Positions 12,072 to 24,623 of a stretch of DNA of 64,000 nucleotides are shown in pieces. Source of the DNA: Clonostachys chloroleuca (Eukaryota > Ascomycota > Sordariomycetes > Hypocreales > Bionectriaceae); the NCBI GenBank assembly GCA_037952775.1, contig JBANAY010000004.1, positions 12,834,001 to 12,898,000 of the forward strand, given 5' to 3'. The notes beneath the pieces were generated by a model that worked only from the letters and a program-made list of their open reading frames with translations, searched no databases and was not told where the DNA came from. The stretch's first letter is position 1. Every line of letters starts with the position of its first letter. The position numbers and the translations under genes were made by a program.

Positions 12072-13678
12072 TTAGCCAGTGAGAACGGATGTTCTCTCTC
12101 CTTCGTACCAATGTTCGTCCGTCTGTCTCTTGCCTCGGGTTACTTCCAGCCCTGAAGCAATGACATTGATTCGTCGGAGGCGTTCCTTGGCCTCGTGCTC
12201 GTACTTTCTTGCGACATTGAGAGCCTTCGCTTGCATCTTTGCTCGTGGATCGGTGCTAACAGCCACAAGCAACTAAGTAAATGAAGTCAGATATCGCAGC
12301 TTGGCAAAATGTTGAGAAGGGAAGGAATAACCTTTGATTTTGAGTCAATTCGGGCACTCAAGGCGCCGTCTCTAATCATACTCGCGAGCTCGTCTTCAAT
12401 GGAGTTGCCTCCGCGGCCGAAAGCCTCATCCAAACTCTGGATAGTTACACATGAGAATGGAATAAAGTATTGGACAATACACTTCCTTCTGATGCGGGTA
12501 AAGATTGTTGCAACATGCTTCTGCATATACAGATCAAGCAAGCAGTCAGTTTGAAGAACTTCCAGAGTTGAGAGACAGGTCGAGTAGCGGCCGTTGATGA
12601 ATTGACTAATGGCCTTTCGTACATGAGGCTCGTGTTCCAGAAATGTGCGGAAAGTAGGGTTATCCAGAACTTTGGTCTGCAAATCTTTTCTGTCCATGGT
12701 GGCCAGGGCGAGGAGGCCTCCATATATGGCAATGTCGTTAGAAGTTATGAGACCCTGCAACGACTCTAGAGAGCCGGCTGAGTTGATCTGTAGGAAGCTG
12801 GCTGCCGCTTCGTGGTATTTCCCCAATCCTAATTGTCCTATACCAGAGACGGCCTTGAGATATGGTTGCAGATCCCGTTCAAGGTCGGTAGCCTGCAAGC
12901 CGCTGACCTTACTGGCATTGCTGATGACGGAAACCCAGTCACGGCGCTGGAGTGCTACACTAACAAGATGCTGCGCACAATCCACAATGTGCTTTGTCGT
13001 ACCGACATCGTGCCGCATACGACCATAAGCTTCAGCAGCCTCCTTCAAGTGGCCGGTCTCCTCAAGGTGGGTGCCAAGATCTTCATTTCCCATCTGTGCC
13101 GGTCAGAAACAAATTCGTGGCGGTTTGCGACTGTTGTTGCCTTACCCTGATGCTCTCCTTGATAAGGTTGTTGCGATATCCTTTGAGTTCTACCTCCAGC
13201 CTGGCCGTCTCGGCCTTGTTTGCCGTCTCTGTTGACTCGATCCACGCATTGTCACGTATCGCTTCGGGTTCGTTGGGAGCGGCCACTCGAATATACTCCC
13301 ATGCTCCTCTATATCTTCCGACGTCGCGCCCATTCTTTGCTTCGACCACTGCTGCCTTTAGAGCATCAACGCATAGCGGTACAGAGCTCTCGCCAAGGAG
13401 CATTAATCGGTCAAAACGGGTTCGGCCTAAAGCATACCCAGATAAGCATTGGGAAAAGAAATTCTGGGGACAGTAGCTTGCGTCTGCCTACCTTGATAGT
13501 TGCTGATGTATGATTCTACGTCGAACTTGGGCAGATCTGTATTCACAAGTCAGCTATGTTCGTGCAGCCAGCAGGTCCTTGATGGTGGGTGAGAAGAGTG
13601 CAGCGAACCTTCCACAATAATGGCCCCTTGTGATTTCATTCGGCTAAAGAAAGCCAGCAGATCGGATGAAGGGCCCAT
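12072..13678 (-). CDS. CSN1: COP9 signalosome subunit 1 (PCI domain)
   Basis: Five exons (13678-13609, 13536-13492, 13426-13146, 13093-12332, 12272-12072) give 452 residues. The N-terminus reads MGPSSDLLAFFSRMKSQGA, then LPKFDVESYISNYQGRTRF and SVPLCVDALKAA, as in GPS1/CSN1. The central part is a helical TPR-like repeat region (GNEDLGTHLEETGHLKEAAE). The PCI winged-helix follows: KCIVQYFIPFSCVTIQSLDE, then ELASMIRDGALSARID and LLVAVSTDP. The complex removes Nedd8 from cullins and regulates SCF-type ubiquitin ligases in nucleus and cytoplasm; in fungi it controls development and secondary metabolism. The start is the only ATG between an upstream in-frame stop and the conserved block. All introns are canonical. 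Confidence 0.92.
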
Positions 13679-16405
13679 TTCGACGAGGATCCCAAAGTCG
13701 ATGTTGATCTGGTTTGCAGGTTCCTAAACTAATAGGTGAGCTGCCTGGAGCTCACTTAGTTAACGCTGATGTGGGGGAATAAGGCGGCGGTTACGGAGAT
13801 GTAGTGGGTGGGGTTGGCGCCTGAGGCCGTTTGAAATGCTTCCTAATACGACCTCCGTTATGAAAATGGTGACCCTCCACTAACAGTGCGTGCATCACCA
13901 CCTGGATCTTCTATACTGTGCAAGACGAAACAGACCCCTTTCACATCCGACTGGTGTTGGGTTGGCTTCGGTTTTCGGCACGGCCGTGACCTTTCAAGCT
14001 CATCGTAACAGAGCCGTCGTCGCAGAACACACAGGCGCTAGACTCAAGGTTTACACCACATTGCGGCCTTCGATCGCCGGCTGCTATGGTTATTTGAAAG
14101 AAGCTTAGATGTTGGCACACTCAATGAAGGGCCTCGAACCAGTGTGATGCCGCCTGGTCCATGGTTGACTTGCGTTGTGCCAAGGACGGCCCCAGCTTCC
14201 GTCCCGCCTTACTGGGACCGTAGTTCAGTGGTCCAACGGAAAATGAATTCTCGATACATGGATTGCTTGGTCTCAATAGAAAATGGCCGATGGCCGCAGG
14301 CTGCCCATCAAGTACGGACGGAGCTCGGCGTATGCGCATGGCCAAACTTGGTGGTTCCGTTTCCCCCTCAGGCGAGAGCCGACGCGTACGTACGCGCATT
14401 CAATTTGTTCTAGAACGCTACTGGGCGACCTGAAAAAGAGATGCCCAACGGCAACCGCATTGCCGGTGAGACTTGGTAGCCCCCTCGCTCAGGTGTAGTA
14501 TGATGGGCGTACCTTCATAGGTAATTATTTTCAATTGTCCAGCCTTGAAGTTTCCTCCTAATCCCAAGTTCCGCGTACTTGAGATTAGGGGAGCTCCATA
14601 ACACCCACAGGAAAACCATTGAATAAGGTTTGAGTCGAATCGTAAACCGGAGTTTCCACAACGGAGAATGCAAAAGCCACTAAGATCACTGACATCCATC
14701 ATCTAATATATGCCTTGCAATGGATTGACATCATAGGTCCATCCAGTCGGTCTCATAAGTAGGTAGAAAAGGAATGCAGATACGAATGGCTGCAGGTGTG
14801 ATAGTGGCCTACATTTTCACATCGAGGAGATTGGTCAGTGGAAGCGGCCAAATCACCACAAGATTCAGTCAGCCCGTAACAGAATACGTCCGTCCTGACT
14901 AACAATCCTCCAAACCATTTTTGCCCTCCCACAACGTCCCATCGCACTTGGCTGCAAGAAGGAGACCGATGCGACGGGCGGATATGCAGGGCAACTGGGA
15001 CCTCAGAATAAGCTCTCTACCATGGAGCGTTGACATGCGATGGGCCGACCGTTCAGCATCATCCTGTTACCAATTGCTGAATAGACCTCGTATGCACAGG
15101 AAGGTCGCCTGGCCTAGATGCGGCCCATGACCCCACAACGGCACTAGGCCCTTAAGAAAATCAGTCCTCCCTAACTAATGCATCAAGAGATGGAGTGGAT
15201 GGGCCAGGCTACGCCCCTGGCTGGCTGAGGAGGAGGGCTGGAGCACTAACAAAAGTACGTACAATTTTGTCAGCAGCCAGTCGGCGTTATGGTGTGCTGC
15301 ATTGGATACGTTACCAATGCATGGGCCTACATGCAGTGTCAATCATCCGGGACCTCTGTTGCCGGCTGACCTTGTGCTGTTCGCTCTTTTCTCTGCTGGA
15401 TGGTGAAGCCATCAATATTGTTTTCAGCTCACCTATTAGTCGGCGCAGGAGGCCTCAGCCATTGCTCAAATCTCATGCGATTGCCCAAGGACCGCTCAGT
15501 GGAACAAGTGGATGGTTCATGCATTCGTGCCTCGAGTGGAATAGTGCCCTGTACGAGGGTCAATCCTAATCGTCGCACTTGAGGTGCCCATCCCTCGGGG
15601 ACCTATGTACTGCCCAATGTAGTCTCGCTCTTCGCGTCTACCATGACCATGTCCCCAGCCCGCAGTGGCCTGTCTACTAACCGACCCGCCCGCTCTCACC
15701 TCCAGTGCTACCTCCTAGCACCTAACCTAGCCCGCACTCACCTGGGCTACGTCCGTTTTGCTAGCGACAGCCTACCTCCGTCCACTGTGCGCTTATTCCC
15801 TCCCCAAGTCCCAAAGAAATTCCTCCCATTACCTGGAGGCAGCCCTTGTCGGTCGATACGTCTGACTGCTACTTTGCCTGTTCTCCCCACGAACCTCCCG
15901 TCGGAATACTGCGCACCGGTCCTCGATTTCTCGCCCCTAGACAACACATATGCCCGCCGACGATCGTTTGATGGCATAGATTGCCATTCATCTTCGGGGC
16001 AATTGGGATATGGGCACCTGTCAGCGACACCTGGAACCTGGAACTTTCGACAGAGCCAGCCAGTCTCCAGTGGTGCCCGTCACTCGCTCGCTATCGTAAC
16101 AGTGCGACAACCGCTGACTCGTTCTTGTCCTCGTCTCGCCTTGACCTCGCCTCACCTCGTATCAGCTTCCTGACCTCGTCAATTCGACCGTCTTCTTTTT
16201 TACCCTCGTCTTACGATTATGGTGAGAACCGCCCGCAACGAACGCCTACACCCGAGAGCAACCCCCAAAATTGATCCCACTTTGGCTGGAGCCCCAGCAC
16301 CACCACCCCCTCCACACCCAATCTGAAAATCAGGCTCAAATCCAACACCATCAAAGGAGTGTAAGATCGCTAACAATTGGAAAGACTGGTGGTGCTTCTA
16401 CGGAC
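13679..16405. other. 2.7 kb intergenic region upstream of CSN1 and the Zn2Cys6 gene
   Basis: Divergent promoters of CSN1 (-) and the transcription factor (+). No protein domain is visible in any open frame, including the longest at 15195-15569 and 15643-16173. The last ~300 bases (about 16080-16260) are pyrimidine-rich, rich in CTCGTC/CCTCG, typical of a fungal transcription start and long 5' leader. The length suits a regulator gene with complex upstream control. Confidence 0.5.
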
Positions 16406-19400
16406 ATGGCCGAGGACGACGGCGGCCTTCCCGCTCAAGACTGGGCAGGCGGTGCCGCGTCGCCTGCAGGTAGTGAATCAGAGAATGAGGCCGGTGGCGC
16501 GGACGCGCCATCACAACCAATTCAAAAACGGCGTCGAGTTACGCGCGCCTGCGACGAATGCCGCCGCAAAAAAATCAAGTGCGATGGGAAGCAGCCTTGC
16601 ACCCATTGCTCTGTTTACAGTTACGGTAGGCATTGCGACACGCATGTTGCCCCTTATCAGCCAAAGAGACGGTCAATCTGACGTGGTGAGGCAGAATGTA
16701 CATATGATAAACCATCCAACAGAAGACGAAACCCAGCGCCCCAGTACATCGAGGCCCTCGAAGGCCGCTTGCAACGCGCAGAGACCCTTCTTCGCAAATT
16801 CATGCCGGATGTCGACCTGGCGGATCCTAATCTGGACCCAGCAGTGCAGCAAGAATTTCACAACCGCGAGCAAGCACGCGCTCGAGCGGCCAAACAGCAA
16901 CCTGGTCACCATTCAGTGCCATCTACCTCATCCTCAAATGATACTCAGCTAATGTCTATGATCGACTCAACCGGGCAGCTTGACATAGATGACAAGGGCG
17001 GCTGGGACTTTCATGGCATCTCATCTGGGGCGGTATTCTTGAAGAGAATGAAGGATCACTTCCGAGGCAAACTCGGCCCTTCGACGAAGCTTCCATTCAT
17101 GGCTCGCGGAGAACGACATTCTGGTCTGACAAATCTTGATCCTCCGACGCCGGCTGGACAGTCTCCATTTTCTTCTGTCTCTAACTACGCAGAGATGCCC
17201 TCGAAGGAAGTCACTCGCAACTTGTGCTACTATTCTTTAAGTTGCGCAACCTGCCTTGTTCGAATTATTCACATTCCTTCATTTTACGAAAAGCTCGATT
17301 CTGTCTATGATCGACCAGTCGATAGCCTCAGCCAAGAAGAGAGTCATTTCCTTGGGTTGGTGTACTCAGTCCTTGCCCTGGGATGTATGTACAACAGCTT
17401 GGATGAAGCAAGCCCATCAAGGATGGCTTACCAAGAGGCAACAGAAGAGGGGTAAGTCTGATCAGCATCTAATTACACCGATATCTGAAGGCTAACGCGC
17501 AGTAGCATGAAATATTATAAAAGTGCAAGAGTGCTGTTGCAAGATATCACCGAGTGCCGTGATCTCACCTCCCTCCAGGCCCTTCTTTTCATCATATTAT
17601 TTCTCCAAGCAACATCTAATTTAAGCGCATGCTATGCTTTTGTGGGAATTGCACTACGCTCCGCCCTTCGCATGGGTCTTCATCGACATTTAGAGCATGC
17701 GCAAATCGACACCGTGGAAGACGAGACTCGTCGGCGTGTTTTCTACGTGATTCGGCAAATGGACATTTATGTGTCAACCTTGTTAGGATTTCCTTTGCTG
17801 CTCAACACCGACGATATAGACCAGCCATACCCTTCAGAGGTGGATGATGAGTTCATCACTCCGACTATGATTCTGCAGCCACCACCCGGATCCTCGTCAT
17901 TTTATGTGGCTTTCAATGCGCATACCCGACTCATGGAAATTCTCGCCAAGATCACGAAATTCGTGTACCCAATGAAGAGTGGACCTTCGAACGGCAAACT
18001 TCAGAAGGCTTCGGCCGCCAAGTCATCATACTCAATCAGTTACGCTAGGATTAAGGAGATCGAAGGTGACCTTCACGATTGGTTTGAGAAGCTCCCAGAA
18101 AGGTGGCGGCCCAGCCCCGATGGGCCTATTGAGGTCGTGAGGTGAGTATATTCGCACCCCTCATATCCATCAGACCTATTTGTGGGATGCAGCTAACTAT
18201 AAGAACAGGGTTCGTCATCTACTGAGATTTGTCTATGCGCACGTACAATTAGTTCTGTACCGTCCATTCTTGCACTACGTCTCTCCTCGTCTTGGTCAAG
18301 GAACGAAGATCGATGAGCTATCATATGCTTGCGCTGCCGCTGCCATCAGTGTGTCCCGTAACATCGTTCACATCGGTCTTGAAATTCGAAAGCAACGAGT
18401 GTTGAGTGGGCCGTATTGGTTCATGCTCTATACCGAATTTTTCGCCGTCCTATCTCTCGTATTCTACGCCCTGGAAAACCCGGAAAAGCCAGGCACTTCT
18501 GAAGTTCTTGCCGACGCCCGTGCAGGCCGTCAGATGATTGCCGAGCTTGCGGATAAGAGCTACTCGGCGGATAGAGTAGCGAGCAGCCTGAAGGTTTGAG
18601 ACCTTCCTACACTAGTCACAATCTTAACTCCAGATACTGACCGTAACCTAGGTTCTGTTTGATCAATTACCAGATGATCTCGAAACAACGGCGAGTCGCT
18701 CAGCGCCATCGAAAAAGCGCTCTGCCCCGGCTGCTGGCCAGCCTGGTTCTATGCCAATGTTCTCTAGTGGTCGCCAATCAAGTGTGTCGTCACAACGGAC
18801 AGAAGACTTGGCACGGGCTCGAAGTGGAGGCAGGGCACCAGCTGCTTTCTCTACGCCAACCTCGCGAGGATCCAGCGATACCATCCAACAGTTTTCTGAC
18901 CCTAGATTCCAGGACCCGAACTTTTCCACGAACATGACCGACCTACTATCGATGGATATGTCATCGCGGGGAACCTCGGGGTCTCCCAGCATTGGAGGGT
19001 CGACCAGCCAGCAACCACCTTATTCAATGCCGCCACAGCAGTTCAGCACTCGACACCCTGTAAATAAACTCAACACGCTCATGTTCCCATCGGAAGACCC
19101 ATTCGCCTATCCCAACCAGCCAATGATGGAGCTTGGCTTCCAACCTCACTCCAACATGGGGGATCAAAATCAGTCGTCTCAGTTCTTCGTCCCCGGAAGC
19201 ATGGAGGAGGGCGATAGTCAGGTTCTTGGGCAACCCCCGCCATACGTGATCCAACACCCCGAAGGCCAGCCTGGATTTGAGTTTTCAACGGAAATGTACG
19301 ACCCCAACTTATTCGGAATGCAAATGGGACAGCAGCCACATGCACACGGATCAGGACCAGGACAATCGCCGCATCACGGGATGCCACACTCTGGACAGAC

Positions 19401-19533
19401 GTACCCACACGCTCGTCGGCCGCACCAGAGGCGACAGCAAAGGCAGATTGATCAAATTTTCACGGAGCAAGGTATGCAGGCAGACTGGGGAAGTTTCTTC
19501 GGCTCTGGAAGGGGTGTATTTCAAGGGATGTGA
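16406..19533 (+). CDS. Zn2Cys6 fungal-specific transcription factor
   Basis: Five exons (16406-16625, 16695-17451, 17503-18141, 18209-18593, 18652-19533) give about 960 residues. The zinc cluster lies at residues ~50-76, [20 protein letters not shown] then SVYSYEC, exactly CX2CX6CX5CX2CX6C, with the linker [20 protein letters not shown] and a coiled-coil dimerisation helix. The first intron splits the cluster just before its sixth Cys. Exons 2-4 hold the fungal_trans middle homology domain ([33 protein letters not shown]). The last exon is a disordered Ser/Pro/Gln/Met-rich region ending [20 protein letters not shown], probably an activation segment. Exon 3 may start at 17506 instead; both acceptors keep frame. 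Size and layout resemble regulators of plant-polysaccharide use, but the cluster is not that of XlnR. The target genes cannot be inferred. Confidence 0.88.
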
Positions 19534-20721
19534 TGGCAACTATATGATACCCAACCTTTTCCTTATCGTTTCTCCATATCGCGCAAATACAGGGCGAACT
19601 GGTGGTGTTTTTGGATACCGGACTGGGCACGGTCTTTGGTGGCACGGTGTTCATTTGATGTGCATATCACTTTTCTTGGTTTTGATGTTTTCTCGGGTAA
19701 TGAATGATCTGTCGTTTTGACTCCATTTTTGGGTATGGATACAGAGATACAAGAGATGGGGCCGGGGGCGAAACATTTGGATGCAGCTTCTAGGAAAGAT
19801 TTATTTGGTTTTGGCTGGCATGATACACACAGGATGGGGGCAAAGCCTTTGCGGGATTCAACCTACGGCGCTTCAATCGGTTTGCTAGGCGGCTGGATAG
19901 ACAAGATGATGCCGGGTGCTTTGGCTATCTTATTATTCCGGATGACAACACTGCGGAGTTTTATCGATCAACATATGAGTAAACACGCATCAAGATTCCA
20001 ATAAATGCTTCAATGAAGATGCCGAGGTGTCTCATATTGAACCTGATATGGCTGTTGCTTTGTATGTGAAGTGAACGGGGATAACGGTGACAGCTAACTC
20101 GGTCTCCACCTTAAAACGGTCGTTGGCCGCATCGGCACCGACAGAAAGTACAGTCTCAGCTAAATGTGTTCGCACGGTGGCTGTAGCTACGTCATCCGCT
20201 ACCAAGACCGGAGCTAGCAAGGGGCCCAAATCTCACGGGCAATTTATTGGGCGCGCGCTGTGTCCAATTCTGCCTCGCGCCGTATCCAGTTTTCCAGGGG
20301 AGGGGCAGATGAGCGGAACCCTTCCACGGAACGGAAATACATGCGAGTGGCCATACAGCCAATATTTGACGGCGCGAATAATGCAGCGTAACCCACGTTC
20401 TCGAGGCGCTGAGGAAGCGCATCGTGATCCGAAAACGAAGCGAGTCATCTCATCGGCCCTCCCTATTAACGCTCCTGTTGGATGGCTGGCATGCAGTCAC
20501 GCTTGCCTCTCATCAAGGAAGGAGCCTCAACTTCGAAGAGCCGATAAGGCTGCTGGAGTTGTTGACTGTCTCTTTTGCTCATCGGCGGCGACCGCCGTAC
20601 ATGGCTCCATAATCAAAGAACCTAGTGACATGATAAAATATCTTCCCATATATGCTCCATCATCTATATCCAAACCTACTGAATAGAGTGAGAAGATCCA
20701 GCCCTTCTCTCAAAACCTCAA
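19534..20721. other. intergenic, Zn2Cys6 gene / adenine deaminase
   Basis: About 1.2 kb between two same-strand genes. It holds the 3' end of the regulator gene, with a possible polyadenylation signal AATAAA near 20001, and the promoter of the deaminase gene. Small open frames (19717-20004, 20087-20686) show no recognisable domain. Confidence 0.5.
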
Positions 20722-21783
20722 ATGAGCTGTTCAGATCATCTTCCCATGTTCCTTCGCGAGCTTCCCAAGTGCGAGCACCATCTTCACATCGAGGGGACCC
20801 TCTCACCAGAGCTTCTATTCAACCTCGCCTCCAAAAACTCTATATCACTCCCCACTGATGATCCGGCATTCGCCTCTCCCGCGACGCTCAAAGCCCGCTA
20901 CGAGAACTTCGTTTCCCTAGACGACTTCCTCCATTACTACTTCATAGGATTCAAAGTCCTCACCAACGCCTCCGACTTTGAAGCACTCACCTATGACTAT
21001 ATCCAAAACGCGGCAGGCCAAAATGTCAAGCATGCAGAAATTTTCTTTGATCCGCAAGCGCACACCGAGCGCGGGATAACATATGATACCCTCATTAGGG
21101 GCTTGAAAGCTGCCAAGACGAGAGCAACGGCTGCGTTCCCAGATATGAGCATCGAGTTCATCCCCTGCCTGGTCCGTCATCTGCCAGTCCCCACGGCCCA
21201 CACGATGCTCGATGAGATTGTGAGCGCAGGCCACTTTCACGATGGCACAGTCATCGGCTTTGGCATGTCCAGCACCGAGAAGGACATGCACCCCTCGCTC
21301 TTCTCATCTGTGTACAAGGCCGCCCAGGAGGCGGGGATCGAGAACTTGACGGCGCATTACGGCGAGGAGGGACCGGCGTCGTACATGGAGGCGGCCATTG
21401 AGCAGCTCAGCGTCGTACGGGTTGATCACGGGCGACGAGTCATCGAGGATCCGAGCCTGGTTGCCCGCCTGGCAGAGAGCAAGCTGATGCTCACGCTGTG
21501 CCCCGTTTCCAACGTGAGACTGAGGGGGGTTTCCAAGATTGAGGATCTTCCCATCAGAGAACTCCTGGACAAGGGAGTGCGATTCAGCATCAACAGCGAT
21601 GATCCGGCGTACTTTGGAGCGGACATCTTGGGAAACTACGAGGCCGTACAGTTGGCGTTTGATCTCACGATACCAGAGTGGGAAGGCATTGCTCTGGGGT
21701 CTATCGAAGGGAGTTGGTGTAACGAGGCCCGGAAGCAGGAGCTGAGACAAATGGTGCGCGATGTCGTCCAGAAATTCTCTTGA
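20722..21783 (+). CDS. adenine deaminase (adenosine deaminase superfamily)
   Basis: Single exon, 353 residues. Adenine deaminase (yeast Aah1 type) converts adenine to hypoxanthine and ammonia in purine salvage. Metal-ligand motif H20-L-H22 sits in LPKCEHHLHIEGTLSPELLF. The catalytic Glu region is A-H212-Y-G-E215-E, followed by D235-H236-G and the terminal metal ligand pair D293-D294-P in FSINSDDPAYFG. Segments FFDPQAH and NSDDPAYFGADILGNY fit the adenine-specific subgroup better than true adenosine deaminases. Two substitutions stand out: Tyr instead of Ala in the usual HAGEE, and Arg-Arg after DHG. All metal ligands and the catalytic Glu remain, so activity is expected. No intron, unlike most neighbours. 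Confidence 0.88.
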   Translation: MSCSDHLPMFLRELPKCEHHLHIEGTLSPELLFNLASKNSISLPTDDPAFASPATLKARYENFVSLDDFLHYYFIGFKVLTNASDFEALTYDYIQNAAGQNVKHAEIFFDPQAHTERGITYDTLIRGLKAAKTRATAAFPDMSIEFIPCLVRHLPVPTAHTMLDEIVSAGHFHDGTVIGFGMSSTEKDMHPSLFSSVYKAAQEAGIENLTAHYGEEGPASYMEAAIEQLSVVRVDHGRRVIEDPSLVARLAESKLMLTLCPVSNVRLRGVSKIEDLPIRELLDKGVRFSINSDDPAYFGADILGNYEAVQLAFDLTIPEWEGIALGSIEGSWCNEARKQELRQMVRDVVQKFS

Positions 21784-22253
21784 CACCGCCTGCTACAAGA
21801 TGGCTATGAAGAAAAGTAAACGGATGCTCCTAAGATCCTAACAGTTGTATCAAATAATAATAAACATTTGCCTGTTGGAAACACCCGCGATCATTCCTTC
21901 AAGACTACCCAATGCCACGGATTAAGGTCGCATGCGATTAGCGAAATGATCCAGCCATTTTTGCCTGTTTGGAACTGGCTGGTTGGGTCCAGCCGCATAA
22001 TTAGACGGGGCGGGCGCTATCTCGCATTTGATGGTCTGTGCACTCACTTAGTACTTGGACGTGCCCAAACAGCAATTGCCGTCATCGGTCAGCAGCCAGA
22101 GCTGTGACTATCACCACCATCAATCCCGGCCAGCGTCCTTGAGCTGATTCCGTTCTGCTTGCCACAGCTCTGTGCCACGGATAGGCGCGGTCGGTCAGTA
22201 ACACGCCATCTAGCAGCGGTCTAGCTTCCAAGGCCTACGCAAGCGGTGTCACT
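21784..22253. other. intergenic, adenine deaminase / prolidase
   Basis: 470 bases between same-strand genes. A candidate polyadenylation signal (AATAATAATAAA) lies at about 21855-21866, shortly after the deaminase stop. Nothing else is supported. Confidence 0.5.
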
Positions 22254-24146
22254 ATGGACAAACTCAAGTATGAGCTTGCGCTTGAGGACGAGTTCGATGC
22301 CTTGTATGCAAGATAACAACCACCCACTCTGATACCATCGTGACTAAACTTATAATGGCCTTGAATAGCAATATTGAGGTGAAGGCTGAGGAGGTCGAGG
22401 AGATTCTGAGCTCCCGTAAATATCCAGGTGGGCTCCCCCTCCAATGAATCTTTCCCGTCTGAGATCATGTGCTAAAAGTGGTGATGCTTTCTTAGCCAAG
22501 CAACATGCTCGCAAAGTAGCAGCTGAGCTGGCCAGACCGAGCACCGGGGTTCCAGATAACGGTATTATCTTCCTACCGGGAGAACCCTCACGGCTATACG
22601 AGGACTCGGACCAAGGTCCTGATTTCAGACAACGACGATAGTAAGTCTTGGTCCTCCTACTCTTCGAGCCCAGTTCCGGGGCCTCGCTGACCACAATGCA
22701 AGCTTCTATTATATTACCGGAGCTGATTTCGCCGACTGTGCTGTTACATACCAAATCCCAGAAGATAGGCTGACGCTATGGATTCCATATGTCGAGCCTC
22801 GTCAGGTCCTCTGGTATGGATCAACTCCAGACGCTGCCAAAGCGCTGCAACTATATGATGTCGATGATGTCCGATATACCAACGACCTTTCCAAATTCTT
22901 TGACCTTGCTCTTAATCCCTCTACAACCCTCTACATCCTACACAGATCCCAGCTTCCTCGGGACATATTCGGTCAAAGCGACGGCCGCACCGTCTCGTGC
23001 CGAGGCCAGCCTGGCAGGATCGATTATTCCAGCCTTCAGTCAGCCATGGATCGTGCCAGAGTCATCAAGGATGATTACGAGATCGCCCTGATCCAGAAGG
23101 CCAACGACATCTCCAGCATTGCCCACCGCGAGGTCGCCCGCCAGCTGCTGCAACTGCGGAACGAACAGGACATCGAGGCCATCTTCGTTGCAACCTGCGT
23201 GGCCAATGGCGCCCATTCCCAGGCTTATAAAATCATTGCGGGTGCCGGCGTAAACGCCTCAACTCTACACTACGATGCCAACAATCAGCCACTCGACGGT
23301 AAGCAGGTTGTTGTCGTTGATGCCGGGTGCGAATACAAGTGCTACGCTAGTGATGTCACACGTACCCTTCCCATCCCCGGGGTCTTCTCACCGGAATCCA
23401 AGGCAATCTACCATATCGTCGAACGCATGCAGGAGGAGTGTATCTCTGCCATCAAGCCCGGCACCAAGTTCTCCAGCTTGCACCTCCACGCCGCCAGTGT
23501 TGCCGCCCAGGGCCTCCTAAAGCTGGGGATTCTCAAGGGCGACCTCCGCAAGGTTGAGGACTCTGGAGTTGCCAGCGCGTTCTTCCCGCACGGGCTTGGC
23601 CACCATGTCGGACTTGAGGTTCACGATGTGAGCGGCGACCTGAGGCTGCTCTCCGCGGACAAACTGACCAGGCTCGAAAACGGCAAACGGGAGATGATAA
23701 CCCCGCCCGAGTTCGTGGACATGCGGCGTTCGGAGCGACGCGCGGCGACTGGCAATGTGAACATGTACAGTGATGGTCGCCAAGTGCTTCGGCCTGGGAT
23801 GATTGTCACGGTTGAGCCTGGCATGTAAGTCTACATCAGCCATCCCCATCCATCTTTCCTCCATTTCTGGTACTTTTTCTTATTAAGATATAACAATGGT
23901 TACTGACACCTATCTAGCTACTTTTGTCGAGAATACCTGGAGGGTTATTTCCTCTCCCGTCCAAAGTTCGCCGAGTTCATCGATCGCGATGTATTGGAGG
24001 GATACTATGGGGTTGGTGGCGTCCGTATCGAGGACGATATCCTCGTTACTGAAAAAGGCTACCGTAACCTCACATCGGCCCCGAAAGGAGATCCGCTACT
24101 GAGCATAATGAACGAAGGTTTTGAGGTGATTGACTCCTCGGGATAA
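22254..24146 (+). CDS. Xaa-Pro aminopeptidase / prolidase, M24B family
   Basis: Five exons (22254-22303, 22369-22427, 22496-22640, 22703-23824, 23918-24146) give 534 residues. The N-terminal aminopeptidase P domain contains [28 protein letters not shown] and [10 protein letters not shown]. The C-terminal pita-bread metallopeptidase domain shows all five dinuclear metal ligands: two Asp in [19 protein letters not shown], His in [16 protein letters not shown], Glu in VTVEPGIYF and Glu in VRIEDDILV. It should release N-terminal residues next to proline or split Xaa-Pro dipeptides in the cytosol; no signal peptide is seen. Fungi carry several paralogues (PEPP, prolidase, AMPP), and the exact subtype is not settled. 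All introns are canonical. The start is the only ATG giving an open first exon. Confidence 0.9.
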
Positions 24147-24623
24147 CCTTAATGTTTGGCTACCCTATTCTTTCCTTGGTGTTCTTCGAGTTTAGCATGG
24201 AATGACATTTGATTATTGTTTTTTTCTCCATATCTAGGATCTAGATGTTTAATCTCATCTGCCTGTTATCTTTCTTGACTTTGTTATGTTTTAAATTTGA
24301 TGATATTCTGGTGTACCGAAAGAAACGTTGTAGCATTAACTGGTAAACAATCAAGACTCCAACATGCAATCGCAAAAACCACCTGTAATCACAAAACGCA
24401 GACAACTACTTCCGACGCCAGGTTCGTCTAAAGCTCAAAAAGTAAAGCAAATAATACAAATATAATGCAACGGTCCGAGCTCATACGTGATAACCCATAC
24501 TAGACATAAAAATCCATCACTTCCCTCATTTACAGGATAGTCGCCGTTCTCTGCTTTACACATCATCTCTGTATTCATCTCCACTCCCATCCCGATCGAG
24601 TTTGTCCTGTTAAGTCCAGGGGG
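24147..24623. other. convergent 3' region, prolidase / lectin
   Basis: About 480 AT-rich bases between two converging genes. It presumably holds both 3' untranslated regions. No gene is seen. Confidence 0.5.

Noticed and set aside
15195..16173. Open frames upstream of the Zn2Cys6 gene
   Set aside because: No domain or coding-like composition; better explained as promoter and 5' leader.
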